From: Knoxdaviesia capensis
Lineage: Eukaryota > Ascomycota > Sordariomycetes > Microascales > Gondwanamycetaceae
Direction: 5' to 3'
NCBI GenBank assembly: GCA_001510575.1
Contig: LNGK01000007.1
Location: forward strand, 310,001-374,000
Length of the DNA: 64,000 nt
Part shown: piece by piece, positions 10,121 through 21,200 of the stretch
Layout of the letters: every line of letters starts with the position of its first letter
How positions within the stretch are numbered: position 1 is the first letter of the stretch
Made by a program: the position numbers and the translations under genes
Notes under the pieces: model-generated
Seen by the model: the letters and a program-made list of their open reading frames with translations, nothing else
What the model was told of the DNA's origin: nothing
Database searches by the model: none

Positions 10121-12847
10121 GGTTGATCCGGAAGGTTTGTTGTCGTTCAGGCAGTGAGGAGGAATACAATGTGTGCTGGAGGTTGTCAAGGACAGAAAAC
10201 GGGGTCGCGGCAAAGGTTGCACCTTAACGGCTGTAAGCTATGTGTAAGTGCTAGGGAAATGGAGTCGAGTGTGGTGGCCCCCTGTCAGACCGGGAATGTG
10301 GAGAGAGGAGGTAATATCGGCTCCTTTTCAAAGATGCAAGACGCAGTTGTTGCGAGGGCTAGCAAGGCTCTTATAGGAGAAAGGAGGTGAGTGAGAGAGA
10401 GAGCACAACGAGCACAGGTCAGGGTAACGAAGTCGTCTACAGATCTTCACCCCGGCGGTCGACGTCGATTTATAAGCTGAGCCTCAAGTCGGGCCCGGGC
10501 ATATCGGCGTATAAATGAAATTGCCGCTGCAGTTAGACGACGCCTCGCGGCACTCGGACAAGGAGACGCAAAAGGCCGCGATGATAACTCCGGCCACGCC
10601 AGAACGACAACAGAACTGCGAATTTGCCGTGGATTGCTGCACTGCTAACTCGGAGAAAAGAGACGCCCAAAACGCGTGTCGAACTCCGATCCTAGTCCCA
10701 GAAACACTGGGTCTGCTTCAGCAAAGAGGAAAAGTGCTGCTGCCGTTTCGCGTCATCTTATCTTGCGGTGCCTCGCTCTCGGTTGGGTGGTATGTTCACA
10801 GCGTGCCCTTCTGATGGCAATAACCCGGGACAGAACCCCTGCGAACAGAAAAGCAGACCCAGCATCTCATCAGCAGGGCCACCACCGGCGCCGGCTACTC
10901 CTCCCTCCGTCCATGGTAGGCCCTGGGTGTGGCATCCTTTTGGTGTGTGTGTGTGTGGTGGTGGTGGTGTTGTGTGTTGTGTGGTATTGTGGACGTGCAC
11001 ACATCGCTTGGTAATTGTTGTTACTTTTGACTGCCTGTTCTTAGGCTCGGCCTGATCTCGCGCTTTGGACAGTGCCGCGAAAGCCGACCTGACCTGCCCT
11101 TGCGCGCGCAAGCATGTGGAGATGGGCCAGGCAAATGAAAACCGCTGCTCCGCACAGGGACTTAAGCTTAGCACGACCCGGGGGGTAGGGCTGCCGCGTG
11201 TACCGCCGCCCAAGCTGGGAAGTTGGAGGTTAGTGTCTGTCAGCATGATCAGGGTCTCTCGCCACGCTGATTCTCACGCACTCCTCTCGCTTGCTTTTAG
11301 CAGTCCCTCATCTCCTGCTGTAGCGTCCTTTTCTGCGATGAGCGTAGGGTGGTGTGGAGCATGAATGATTTTCCACCGAGTCATCTCCCTCCCATCAACT
11401 CAAGGTAAAAAATTCCCCCGCCGGCGCAACAAGCTTACCCGCACGCAATAAGCCCTAGTCGGAACACACCTCTCCCGCGAAACCAGAAGCTTCTGCCTAA
11501 CTTCACTCGTAGTCTTATATCCGTCGGCTCCGACAACTAAGGCTCGGAAAACTTCGCACTGGAGATTGGAAATTCCTGGTGCGGCCCTAGAAGACACGCT
11601 CCCCCGAGCCTCGCGCCCCCCTTCAGCTTCGGCCAACCGTCCGCCCGGTATCAGTCATGCCCGCCGTTCGGGCATCACAGCCCCGGCATCGCACACCAGC
11701 CTAGCCCGTGAACGGCGACGCGTGTGCCTCGGAGTCGGCGCACTTTCCTTTCTCTCTCTCTCCGCGACAGCCATCAATGACACAGCGTAAGGATCTGATT
11801 ATGGCTAATTCCCTGCTCTTCGTCGTTGCTTTCGTCATTCCCGCCCGTTGTTGTCGTCGTCGTCGTTGAAGTCCAAGTCACATGACCTAGCTCCTTCCTC
11901 TTCTGCTGCTGCTTTTGCTTCTCCCGCGTGTTCTAGTGCTTCTTGTTCCCGCGACTTACCGCGCACCTGCCGCTCTTGGCTTCCGTCGCGCCTTCCTATC
12001 TCGCAGAGCCGGGATTGTGGGTTTGCTCGTGAGATTGCCGTCAGCTAGGGTTCCTTAGGGTTCGCTTTTTTTTTGTTAGCTGGCTCCACTTTCGGTTACA
12101 CCGCCTAGGGTTTCCCCGGAAGCGCTTAGGGTTCTCCACCACTGCGGTAAAGGCAGTCTAGGGTTAGGGTTGCCTGCCGGCTTTACACTTCTCACCCAGG
12201 CGGAGACGGGGGGCAACCTACCCCGGATTCTCGGTGTCCGGCTCGGGTATGCACGATATTACGGATGCTCGGTCATATTTGGGGTACGGTGACAGATGCA
12301 GACCAGTTAACGTCCTCGCACATCCCAAGCCCCCGTGGCTACAGCAATCTGGCAGCTTTGGCGGCGCGCTTTCAACTGCCGACGCGGGGTCCTCGGCTTA
12401 GTAGCAGGGGGTCTGCTGCCATTTCTCTTGACAAATTCTAGAGGGGAGCGCCCCTGGGATGTTGCTGCCAGTTTCCCGGGTTGGTGGCTTTTAGAGCAGC
12501 CTGGACCCAGTGGACTAATGGTTTATAGGCCTTCACTAGGCCTGGAGTCGGCATGCTTGGGTTCGTGTCGGCTGTCGACTGCATGTTGGATCTGCCGGGG
12601 AGGGGGGACAATCGTGGGGTACTGATGTTGCAAATCTGGGGTGTCCGCGTTGGTGGAGAAGCGGGTTCGGTAACTAGACGGTGTCCGGCGTTGCATTTCC
12701 TGAAGATATATACCTATTCTAGAGATCAGTTTACCATTTTGATGTACACGACAAACTAGACTCAAGAGTTAACTCCCTCGCTATCATTCTCCGTGATCGA
12801 GACCCTTAAATCCCTTCCAGCATAAGCACCTTGACACAAACATCACC
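10121..12847. other. Intergenic, 2.7 kb; divergent promoter region with a telobox cluster
   Basis: Lies between the divergent MFS gene (-) and the aldehyde dehydrogenase (+). Several open frames of up to about 160 codons occur, but on competing strands and without splice signals or typical codon bias. A TG-rich microsatellite lies near 10945-10985 and a telomere-like motif cluster at 12045-12172. I see no gene. Confidence 0.6.
12045..12172 (+). promoter_or_regulatory. Cluster of six TAGGGTT motifs
   Basis: Six copies of TAGGGTT or TTAGGGTT fall within about 130 bases (near 12046, 12056, 12106, 12126, 12159 and 12165), two of them in direct tandem. They sit about 700-800 bases upstream of the aldehyde dehydrogenase start. 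The motif equals one-plus units of the TTAGGG telomere repeat and matches the core bound by telobox (Tbf1/Taz1-type) proteins; binding here is inferred. Confidence 0.55.
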
Positions 12848-14491
12848 ATGGGCTCTCTCGATTCGGTCGACTTCACCACGCCGGCGTTCACGCCGCGGCT
12901 GCTGATCAACGGCGAGGTGAGTCCCGGCATGTTGAAGTTTCCCGCGGAACGGTCCGCCGACAACTAACACTTGAAACAGCTCCGGTCGGCATCGGACGGC
13001 AAGACCTTCCCGATCTTCAGCCCCGCCACCCGCAAGAAGGTCGCAGACGGTAAGTCCCCGGCGTTGATCCAGGCCCAACTGTCTGGCGTGGGGGGGGTAG
13101 CAGTAGCCGATGCACCCAAGCCAACCCGAGACTGACACCACTGGCCGCGACCAGTCCCCGAGGCCACCGAAGCCGACACCAACGCCGCCGTGGCTGCCGC
13201 CAAAGCCGCCTTCCCCGCATGGTCGGCCCTCGCCCCCTCCGACCGCGCAGTCCCGATGCAGAAGCTCGCGGCCCTCATCCGGCAGAACCACGCGCAACTC
13301 GCCCACCTGGAGGCGCAGTCGATGGGCCGGCCGGTCGACACGTACTTCGACGACGCGGTGGCGGCCGACCACTTCGCGCACTACGCCGAGGCGTGGCCGC
13401 ACATCCAGGGCCAGGCCAGCACGCACACGCCGGGCTACGTGACGCTGACGCTGCGCGAGCCCGTCGGCGTGGTCGCCGCCATCATCCCGTGGAACGTGCC
13501 GCTGATCTTCTTCGGCAGCAAGTGCGCGCCGGCGCTGATCGCGGGAAACACCGTCGTGCTGAAGAGCAGCGAGAAGGCCCCGCTGACGTCGGCCCGCCTC
13601 GCCGAGCTGATCGTCGAGGCCGGCTTCCCGCCCGGCGTGTTCAACGTGCTCTCCGGCCACGGCTTGCCGTCGGGCGCCGTGCTGTCGGCGCACATGGATG
13701 TGCGCGCGCTCAGCTTCACGGGCTCGGGCCGCACCGGCCGGCTGATCCAGGAGGCGGCGGCCAAGTCGAACCTCAAGCGCGTGATCCTCGAGCTGGGCGG
13801 CAAGTCGCCGGCGATTGTGTTCGCCGACGCCGACATGGCCAAGGCGGTCGACCAGACGGTGGCCAGCATCCAGTGGAACAGCGGCCAGGTGTGCATGGCC
13901 AACAGCCGCATCTACGTCGAGAAGGCCGCGGCGGCCGCGTTCACGGCCGCGTTTACCGCCAAGTTCGCCGCGGCCGCCCGCACCGGCGACCCCACGCAGC
14001 CCGGCGTGACGCACGGCCCGCAGGCCGACGAGGTGCAGTACAGGTCGGTGCTGAGCTTCATAGACGCCGGCAAGACCGGCGGCGGCGCGCTGGCGCTCGG
14101 CGGCACCGGCTCGCTCGAGCAGACCAACGGCTTCTTCATCGAGCCGACCGTGTTCACCGACTCGCCCGAGGACGCCAAGATCATGCGCGAGGAGATTTTC
14201 GGCCCCGTCGTCGGCATCAACACGTTCGAGACCGAGGCCGAGGCCATTGCCAAGGCCAACGACTCCGAGTTCGGCCTGTACGCCGCCGTGTACACGCGCG
14301 ACATCGGCCGTGCGCTGCGGGTGGCCAAGGCGCTGGAGAGCGGCACGGTCGGCGTCAACTGCACCAGTCCGTCGACGTCGAAGGACCTGCCGTTCGGAGG
14401 ATACAAGACGTCGGGCCAGGGGCGCGAGGGCTGGCTGCACAGCCTGGACAACTTCCTGGAGACCAAAAGTGTGATGATATCAACAGAATGA
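12848..14491 (+). CDS. NAD(P)+-dependent aldehyde dehydrogenase
   Basis: Exons 12848-12916, 12980-13049 and 13155-14491 give 491 residues, the normal length for a cytosolic ALDH. The enzyme oxidises an aldehyde to the acid using NAD(P)+. The Rossmann region contains IIPWNVPLIFF and the FTGSGRTGR loop. The general base is E259 in LELGGKSP, and the catalytic nucleophile is C293 in NSGQVCMANSR; the 34-residue spacing is the canonical one. The C-terminal EEIFGPVVGINTFE motif and LPFGGYKTSGQGREG complete the family signature. The donors are GTGAGT and GTAAGT, and branch CTAAC is visible in the first intron. The substrate cannot be told from sequence. L-lactaldehyde is one possibility because rhamnose-pathway genes lie 33 kb away, but a general ALDH role is equally likely. 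Two telomere-like motifs follow the stop codon. Confidence 0.95.
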
Positions 14492-14504
14492 AGCTGGTGT
14501 TAGT

Positions 14505-14530
14505 GGTTAGGGTTGGTGTTAGGGTTGGTG
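14505..14530 (+). promoter_or_regulatory. Two telomere-like motifs just after the ALDH stop codon
   Basis: GGTTAGGGTTGG and GTGTTAGGGTTGG lie 14-40 bases after the stop, in what should be the 3' UTR. Confidence 0.45.
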
Positions 14531-15751
14531 CCGGCAAGTTGACGCTCGGTTGTTTTCTCTCGCTCACAAGTGCGCAATCAACAGAAACTCTATGTGAAAC
14601 ACATCACTATCAGACTGTGCATCCTTACCGAGATCGTATCCGTGCAGGCTTGACGACGTATGCACTGTGCACCGCTTATCAGGTGTCCAAGAGGATTCAA
14701 CGTGGACGGGCGGCACAGCCCCACGGCGCAACCCGGAGGCTTTCACGCCATGAAAAAAAGAACACGGGGGAGAGAGAGAAAAGAAGGAAAAGACATCGAG
14801 GAGGGTGACATTATGTGGGCAATGACATTCTCGTGGTCCTTTGTCAGCCCTTCGCGTATCCGGTATACGAGGAGACTCCATCACGTGGGGATGTGATTTA
14901 TGCGAATATAGCAAGCATGCAACCCCCGAGCGTGGGATGGAATCCTTCGCGCGAGGAGGATTCGCAAAGGAGCATTTGCCAGCGCTGGCAAGACTGTGGC
15001 ACTCCCGCCGAGTGGCAGATTTGGGATGCCTCGTGTAGTTCCGCAGAGGTGCCGACCGCCTCGGTGCCGTATCGCGCCCCAGATCTGCCTCCCTCACGCA
15101 GTCTGGAGAGTTGCCTGGTCCCGGGTGTTGGGACGATAAGACTGTTCCTTCACATATGCAAGGCAATATGCAGCCTGCCTGTTCTCGCGGCCGAGTTTGA
15201 CAACCCGCTGCGCCCCGAAATACCCGGGCAAAGGCGGTTCATGCGGCCCTGTCAGGAGTGGCGCGTTGGTTGGGTCCCTCCCCGCGGAATCACCTCGGAG
15301 GATATATTGGCTTTCGATCCCTCAGTATGTTGGACGCCGTGATAGCCGTCTCCCACATGTGACTATGCATGTTAATATATTAGTTTGAGATTGTCCGGCC
15401 AAACACACGCAGCGGGTCCCACTATCAGAAACCCGTAGAATGTTTGCCCTGCTTGGTTGTTTGGTTTCCCTCCCAGATGTCTTGGAGGATGTGACTGATT
15501 GCATGAACGTTGATAAGACGTACCTGGCTTCCACCTGCACAGAACGAGCTGTGGTCGATGCGCAAAAGCCCCCTGGTCGGCTATAAGTATCGGATCAGAG
15601 ACCACACACGGGCGCCAGGGCGAGACGAGATGCGCACACGGTTGGCCTATTATCTCGTCTTGTGACACTCGCTTGTCCGACACTCGCTTGACTCTAAGTC
15701 AGCCCTCCTCTTTTCACACAAACCAAACTGTGGAGGTGACAACTTCTGCCA
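14531..15751. other. Intergenic, 1.2 kb, with unassigned open frames
   Basis: Between the ALDH stop and the WD40-like gene. A 175-codon + frame (14815-15342) and an overlapping 200-codon - frame (14564-15166) are open. Neither starts with a convincing ATG or matches a family I know. A partial tandem repeat (unit about 15 bases, GACACTCGCTTGTCC) lies at 15664-15690. No confident gene. Confidence 0.5.
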
Positions 15752-17632
15752 ATGGAATCCAAACCCCTGCCACCACCGCCGGCCAACCTCCGAATACCAA
15801 CGCGGCCCCGGCCGTTCGGCGGCGCGTCCCGGCTCGACCTCGACTGTGGCCGGCTATCCCCGTGCCCCAGCCGCGCGCACACATGGTCTCAAGAGACCAG
15901 CCCGGAGACGCCACCGAGCAGCGCATCCAGCACCGGAAGCACCACCTTCCACCTCTTATCACACGCGGCCCTTCCAGGAACCCCACGATGCCGTTTCGAC
16001 GAGCCGCGTCCGGTCTTCCCTAAGAGAACAAGCAGTCTCCCTCAGGCCCCGCCGGCACCAGCCTCGCCGTCTTCCCACACACTGGCCGCACTACGGGCCA
16101 GCGACATCCGCCCTCCGGCGTCCCCAATATACAAGTTCCCGCAGCTCCTAGCACGTCCACCGCCGTCTCCCGTCAGTCCCGGAATATCCCCGACAGAAAG
16201 ACCAACGACACTCCCGGCACAACTTCCCTCCTCGCCTCCATGCGCCCCCGAATTGCCGCCGCGGCTACGCACACACTTCCCAGACTCGCAGTACACCCAG
16301 TACACCCACCCAACACCCCCGCATACACCCCAAGACGTCCTTTTCGCAACAGCATACACCACGCCCACCAGATCCCCCACATCTCCCCGCAGACCGTCCC
16401 CGCAGTCCCGCGACTACCACCGCTACCTGCACCAACAAAGCCGCGCCGAGCCCCGCGCCGGCCGCCCATCCCTCGCGGCCGAGCTGGACTTCTCGGGGCC
16501 GTCGTCGCGGCAGGCGGCCGTGACACACCTGGAGTTCGCCCCGCGTACTCACACGCTGATCGCCAAACACGGCGCCAACTTGGCGAAAGTGCATGCGCTC
16601 CCGCGGACACAGTACTCGCCGACGGAGCCGGTGGTTGCGCCGTCGCCTCCACACCGCTCCGCCGGAGTCCCGCTGAAAGTGTCCCCGCGCATCCGTACAC
16701 GCTCGCGCTCTCACGGCATCGGGGGCCCGGGCTGTGCCGTGCTGTGCGAGACGGCGTCGCTGGTGGCGTTGCATGGCGCGGGCGGAGCACTGGAAATCTG
16801 GGACTGGAGCGCCCCGAAACGGATGCAGGTCATGGGCCGGTGCGATGGTTGGGCCGCCACGGCGCGGGGCGGGTCGCCGAGCACGCCGCGGGAGTCCGAG
16901 TGTGTTGCCGTGTACCGCAGCCACACAGCCGCAGTCGAGCTGTACGGGCCGCGCCGCTCCGAAAAAGCAGTCGTCGAACCGTCCTTCACTCTTGACGCTG
17001 GGGAGGGCTCGGCAGCGTGGCTGCAGTTCCCGGTGTTGGCCTTCTCGGCAACCGGCCCGCTGCTCGTGGCTGCATCTTCCGGCGTGGGCGCACCAGCCGC
17101 CCAACCGACCGGACCACGTCTCGTTGCCTGGGACCTGGACGTAGCACGCACTGGCCACCCAACGCCGTTCCGCGCCGTGTGCCCGACCCACCCGGACCTC
17201 GTCTCCGCAGTGCCGACAACCCTCGCCGCCTACGGCAGCGTGACAGTCTCCCTCTGGACCCCGGTTCCCGCACTAACCCCGTCCACCAACACCGCAAAGC
17301 TCCGCCGCGAGCCGCCCGCCCCAGCCCCCCCACGCACCCGCTACGTGCTGACATGGGACCTGACCACCAACACCACCCGCGCATTCCCCATCCCCGCCGG
17401 CCCGGCCTGCGTGTCTCCCGACTGCCGGTTCGTCGCGTACTCCGACGCCGTGAGCGGCCGTGTTGTGGTCGTCGACGCCGTGTCAGCCCGCGAACTGTGG
17501 GTGTGGACCGATGAAGATGGGCTGTTTGGAGAGGATCTCAGCGGTGTTTCGGCCGTGGCACTGTCGGATGATGGCAAAATGATGTTTGTGGGAGGAGTGC
17601 TAGGGAACATCTGTGTGTTTGACCTTCGGTGA
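15752..17632 (+). CDS. WD40-like beta-propeller protein with Pro/Ser-rich N terminus
   Basis: A single-exon protein of 626 residues starting MESKPLPPPPANLRIPTRPR. Residues 1 to about 230 are low-complexity, rich in Pro, Ser and Thr and probably disordered. From about residue 236 (RPSLAAELDFSG) the sequence becomes a series of hydrophobic beta-strand-like units ending in degenerate WD signatures: ALEIWDWSAPKRMQVMGR, RLVAWDLDVARTGH, YVLTWDLTTNTTRAFPIP and a final VALSDDGKMMFVGGVLGNIC followed by VFDLR. These fit a seven-bladed propeller used as a protein-interaction platform, but the repeats are too divergent to name an orthologue. No membrane segment or signal peptide is seen. The ATG context is good (CCAATGG). 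A telobox cluster lies between its stop and the helicase start. Confidence 0.8.
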   Translation: MESKPLPPPPANLRIPTRPRPFGGASRLDLDCGRLSPCPSRAHTWSQETSPETPPSSASSTGSTTFHLLSHAALPGTPRCRFDEPRPVFPKRTSSLPQAPPAPASPSSHTLAALRASDIRPPASPIYKFPQLLARPPPSPVSPGISPTERPTTLPAQLPSSPPCAPELPPRLRTHFPDSQYTQYTHPTPPHTPQDVLFATAYTTPTRSPTSPRRPSPQSRDYHRYLHQQSRAEPRAGRPSLAAELDFSGPSSRQAAVTHLEFAPRTHTLIAKHGANLAKVHALPRTQYSPTEPVVAPSPPHRSAGVPLKVSPRIRTRSRSHGIGGPGCAVLCETASLVALHGAGGALEIWDWSAPKRMQVMGRCDGWAATARGGSPSTPRESECVAVYRSHTAAVELYGPRRSEKAVVEPSFTLDAGEGSAAWLQFPVLAFSATGPLLVAASSGVGAPAAQPTGPRLVAWDLDVARTGHPTPFRAVCPTHPDLVSAVPTTLAAYGSVTVSLWTPVPALTPSTNTAKLRREPPAPAPPRTRYVLTWDLTTNTTRAFPIPAGPACVSPDCRFVAYSDAVSGRVVVVDAVSARELWVWTDEDGLFGEDLSGVSAVALSDDGKMMFVGGVLGNICVFDLR

Positions 17633-17701
17633 ATGAAGGAAGCTGCATGTTGAAGGAACCAGTTGGCAGCAGATGTCCCCCGTCTGGAGACAAACGACAT
17701 A

Positions 17702-17774
17702 AGGGTTTATAAGTAGGGTTATCCTAGGGTTATGAGCAGCTAGGGTTATCGGCTGCTAGGGTTGCTAGGGTTTA
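17702..17774 (+). promoter_or_regulatory. Cluster of five TAGGGTT motifs upstream of the helicase gene
   Basis: Five TAGGGTT copies occur at irregular 9-16-base spacing within 73 bases, about 430-500 bases upstream of the helicase start. The surrounding 17633-18206 interval is otherwise T- and CT-rich leader sequence without a gene. The motif matches the telobox-type core; function is inferred. Confidence 0.55.
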
Positions 17775-18206
17775 CCCCTCTTCCAATCACCACCAGAGCT
17801 CTTCTTTTGTCTGCATAGTTTAAGCCCTAATGTTTTCTAGCTTGAATTTCTTTTTCCACCTTGCACACCAAACTTCCACCACCATCATAATCCACGATAT
17901 CATGGATTGCTATATGTCTAATCAATCTGCATTTGTTTCCTTTCTATAATCCCGTGTGGCATATATAGGCTGTTGTTTCTCTTGTGATCTAATTCTCTTC
18001 TTAGATTCTGTTTATCTTTCTTCCTCTCTCACACTTTCTTCTTCTTGCTCATTCATCTTTCTCGCTCTCTGAAAACCCCCACCATAGCTACCCCCAGAAA
18101 CTCAAACCCCGATACGAGAAAACGTTGGACTCCAAGATCTGGTGAAGAAAGGGGGGGAACTCGACTTTGTGCGTGCTTGCCATCTCCGTGCTTTAACCCG
18201 CCAGCC

Positions 18207-21200
18207 ATGGCTCCCAAAAAGAAGAAGCCCGCAGCAAACCCGGCCCGTGGCTTCGCAACCACGTCGATCGCCTCCAAGCCCCGCATCGAGGCCGCTCCCG
18301 ACACCCCGGCCTCCGAGTCGGGCGCCGCCACACCCTCCGATGCCGCCTCGGTCTCCAAAACCGGCACGCCCACTCCCGGTGGTCGGACTACCGGCGTCGC
18401 AACCCCCCGCAAGTCCGGCACGGCCACGCCGATCCCCGCCACCAAGCTAGCAGCTGCCGGTGCAGCTTCGGCAACCGCTGGCGGGGCTGCGGCGGCCATG
18501 TCGGCGTCGGGGTCGGTGATGACGCCGGAAGAGTTCGAGGCCCACCTTGACGAGTCAGAGCTCCAGCTTCTGGTGGAGAAGTACGCCGCCAAATGCCGCC
18601 GCGACGCCCAGCGCCACCAATCGCGGCTCGAGACCGACCGCCGCTTGCTCCGCCAGCAGGCCGACCCGATCAGCAGCCAGAAATGGCTGCCGCAGGACAT
18701 CATGGACCACATCCTCGAGCTCATCCGCAACGAGAGCCACTTTGCCGGCCCGGCGGCGTCGTCGTCATCGGCGACGGGCTCGTCGGCCGCCACCGTGAAG
18801 CCGGGGTCCGCTGACGAGGAGTCGCTGATGATCCGGCTGTGGACTCTCCAACAAACGCTGTCGGCTCTGGGCTTTGCTGAAGAGAGAGTGGCGACGGCCG
18901 TCAAGCACGTGCTGGACTTGAATCCGGCGACCTCTCAGGTGCCCAAGGACGGCCTCTGGGGTCTTGAAGAGGCCTTGGAGTGGTTTGCGCGCGAGTGCCC
19001 GTTGAGCGAGTTGCCGTCATACGAAGAGAGATTCCGGCAATCACAGCCAAAAGGTAAGCAGCCCCCACACCCTTTTTCCCCCATCATGTTACTAACGTTC
19101 CCCCCCAGACGACAGCACCGCCGCAAGCCCGCAGATCTCCGACAGCGAAGACGGCCCAAGCCGCGCATCGGCGAAGAAACCCACTCCGAAACCCAAAAAG
19201 CCCGCTGTCCCGAAAGTGTCAGTCATCTTCGACGGCGACATCGACCCGGACGAGCTGACCCCGCAGTACGTAGCCACCAAGGCCCGCATATTCCAGCTTG
19301 AGCGGCCGTTCAAATTCACTCCCAGTCCCGGTCCCGGCGGTGGTGGCGGGCGCCGCCAACAACAACAACAACAACAACAACAGCAACAAGCACAGCAAGC
19401 GAGCAAACGCTTGAACGCGCCGCCGCCGCTTAGCGACGACGAAAAGGCCGAGCTGGCCCTCCTGAAGTCCAAGGTGCAGCACATCGAAACAGATGTGCTG
19501 TTTGATCGATACGAGGCCGAGACCAAGTGGCGCGTGGAAATGGCGCTGCTCGAGCAGGTGTTCCTGGATGAGCGGCGCATCGAGGCCGAGCGCGAAAAGG
19601 AGGCGCAGAAGGAGGCCGATGCCGAACGCGCGCGCGAGGCCGACGGGCTGAAGAAGAAGCAGGCCCAGTTGGCCAGAGAGGAAGACGCCAAGAAGCAGGC
19701 GGCTGCGACGACAGCAGCAAAGGCGGTCCCGGCACCCCCGGCCGCCGCCGACGATCTTTCCACCGAGGCCCAGCGCATTGCAGCGGAAATCCTCGCCGAG
19801 TCTGCGGCAATGGAGGACGCCACCGCCGCCAAGGACTCCGACTCCGACCACGGCGCATTCGACCTCATGGGCTCTCTCTTCCAGAGCCTGCCCACGACCG
19901 AGGTCGACGCCAACGGCAACACCATCACCGTTGCCGGAACCCCTTCCACCTCTGATGCCGCCGCCACGGCCGCCGCATCCAAGGTGGTCATCCGCGACTT
20001 TGGCGCCATCGTCGGAACCAGCCCCACGCGAGTGCTCGAGGAAAGCTGCCGCGCCCGCGACCCTGGCGCCAAAGTCAAGTACACCGTGGTGTCCGAAGCG
20101 CCGTTCACCGTGCGCCACAGCGTGACGGTCACCTGGACCAAGCCGCAGCCGCCGATCGAGACGATCACCGCCAGCGCCGACGTCCACGGCGGCGGCGTCA
20201 CCGTGGCCGTGTCGCCGCGGCGCACCGCCACCACTGTCTCGATGGACGAGGTGGCCACCCCCGCCAAGGCGCAGTCGGAGGCCTTCGTGGCCACCGCCGC
20301 GCTGTTCTACATCTTCGCGGCGTCGCCCAAGGAGAGCCGCGTGTCGATGCGGCTGACCGGCGCCTGGCGCGACGTGTGGACCGCCTTCGCCGATGCGCGC
20401 AAGGCCCGCGCCGACGCCGGCGACCGTGAGGCGCTGCGGGCGCTGCGTGACTTGGTGCGCCAGCGCCACGCGCGCGAGCTGGAGGACGGCGTGATCCTGG
20501 CCGGCGCGTTCCGGGCGCGCGTGGCCGCTGCCAACAAGAAACGCGACGAGACCAGCCAGGACAGCGGTGTCCGGGCGGGCACTGGGCCGGCGGCGAGCCC
20601 GGGCTCGGGTGTGTCTGGAGCGGCCGGACGCGCCGATGTTGTTAACGAGGGGCTGAAGGCCCTGTGGGCGGACAAGACCTCGTCGCCCAAGTATCAACAC
20701 ATGCTGGTAGGCTTCTTGTCGCAGTGTATATATATATACATATATATATATACATATAGATATGTGTGTGGAAAACTTGGAGGCTAACTCACTCTGTCCC
20801 TAGAAATCCCGCTCGCAACTGCCGATCTGGGCGTTCCGAGACGAGTTGCTTGCGGCCGTCGAGGCCGAGCAGATAGTGATTGTCTGCGGAGAGACCGGCT
20901 GGTAAGCACCGCTTCCCCTGTATCTGCCTCTTCTAGTACTCCCCGTCCCTCCGCAAAGTGCCTTTCTAACTATCCACACCACCACCACCACCCCCTCCCC
21001 TCCCCCAGCGGCAAATCCACCCAAGTGCCGGCCTTCCTTCTGGAACACCAACTGTCCCGCGGCAAGCCGTGCAAAGTGTACTGCACGGAGCCGCGGCGGA
21101 TCTCGGCGGTGTCGCTGGCCCGCCGCGTCAGCGAAGAGCTCGGTGAAGCCCGCACCGACCTCGGCACGCCGCGGTCGATGGTCGGCTACTCGATCCGCCT

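Noticed and set aside
12806..14440. 544-codon minus-strand frame opposite the aldehyde dehydrogenase
   Set aside because: Shadow frame with Arg/Gly/Ala/Val-rich composition; the plus strand carries all ALDH motifs.
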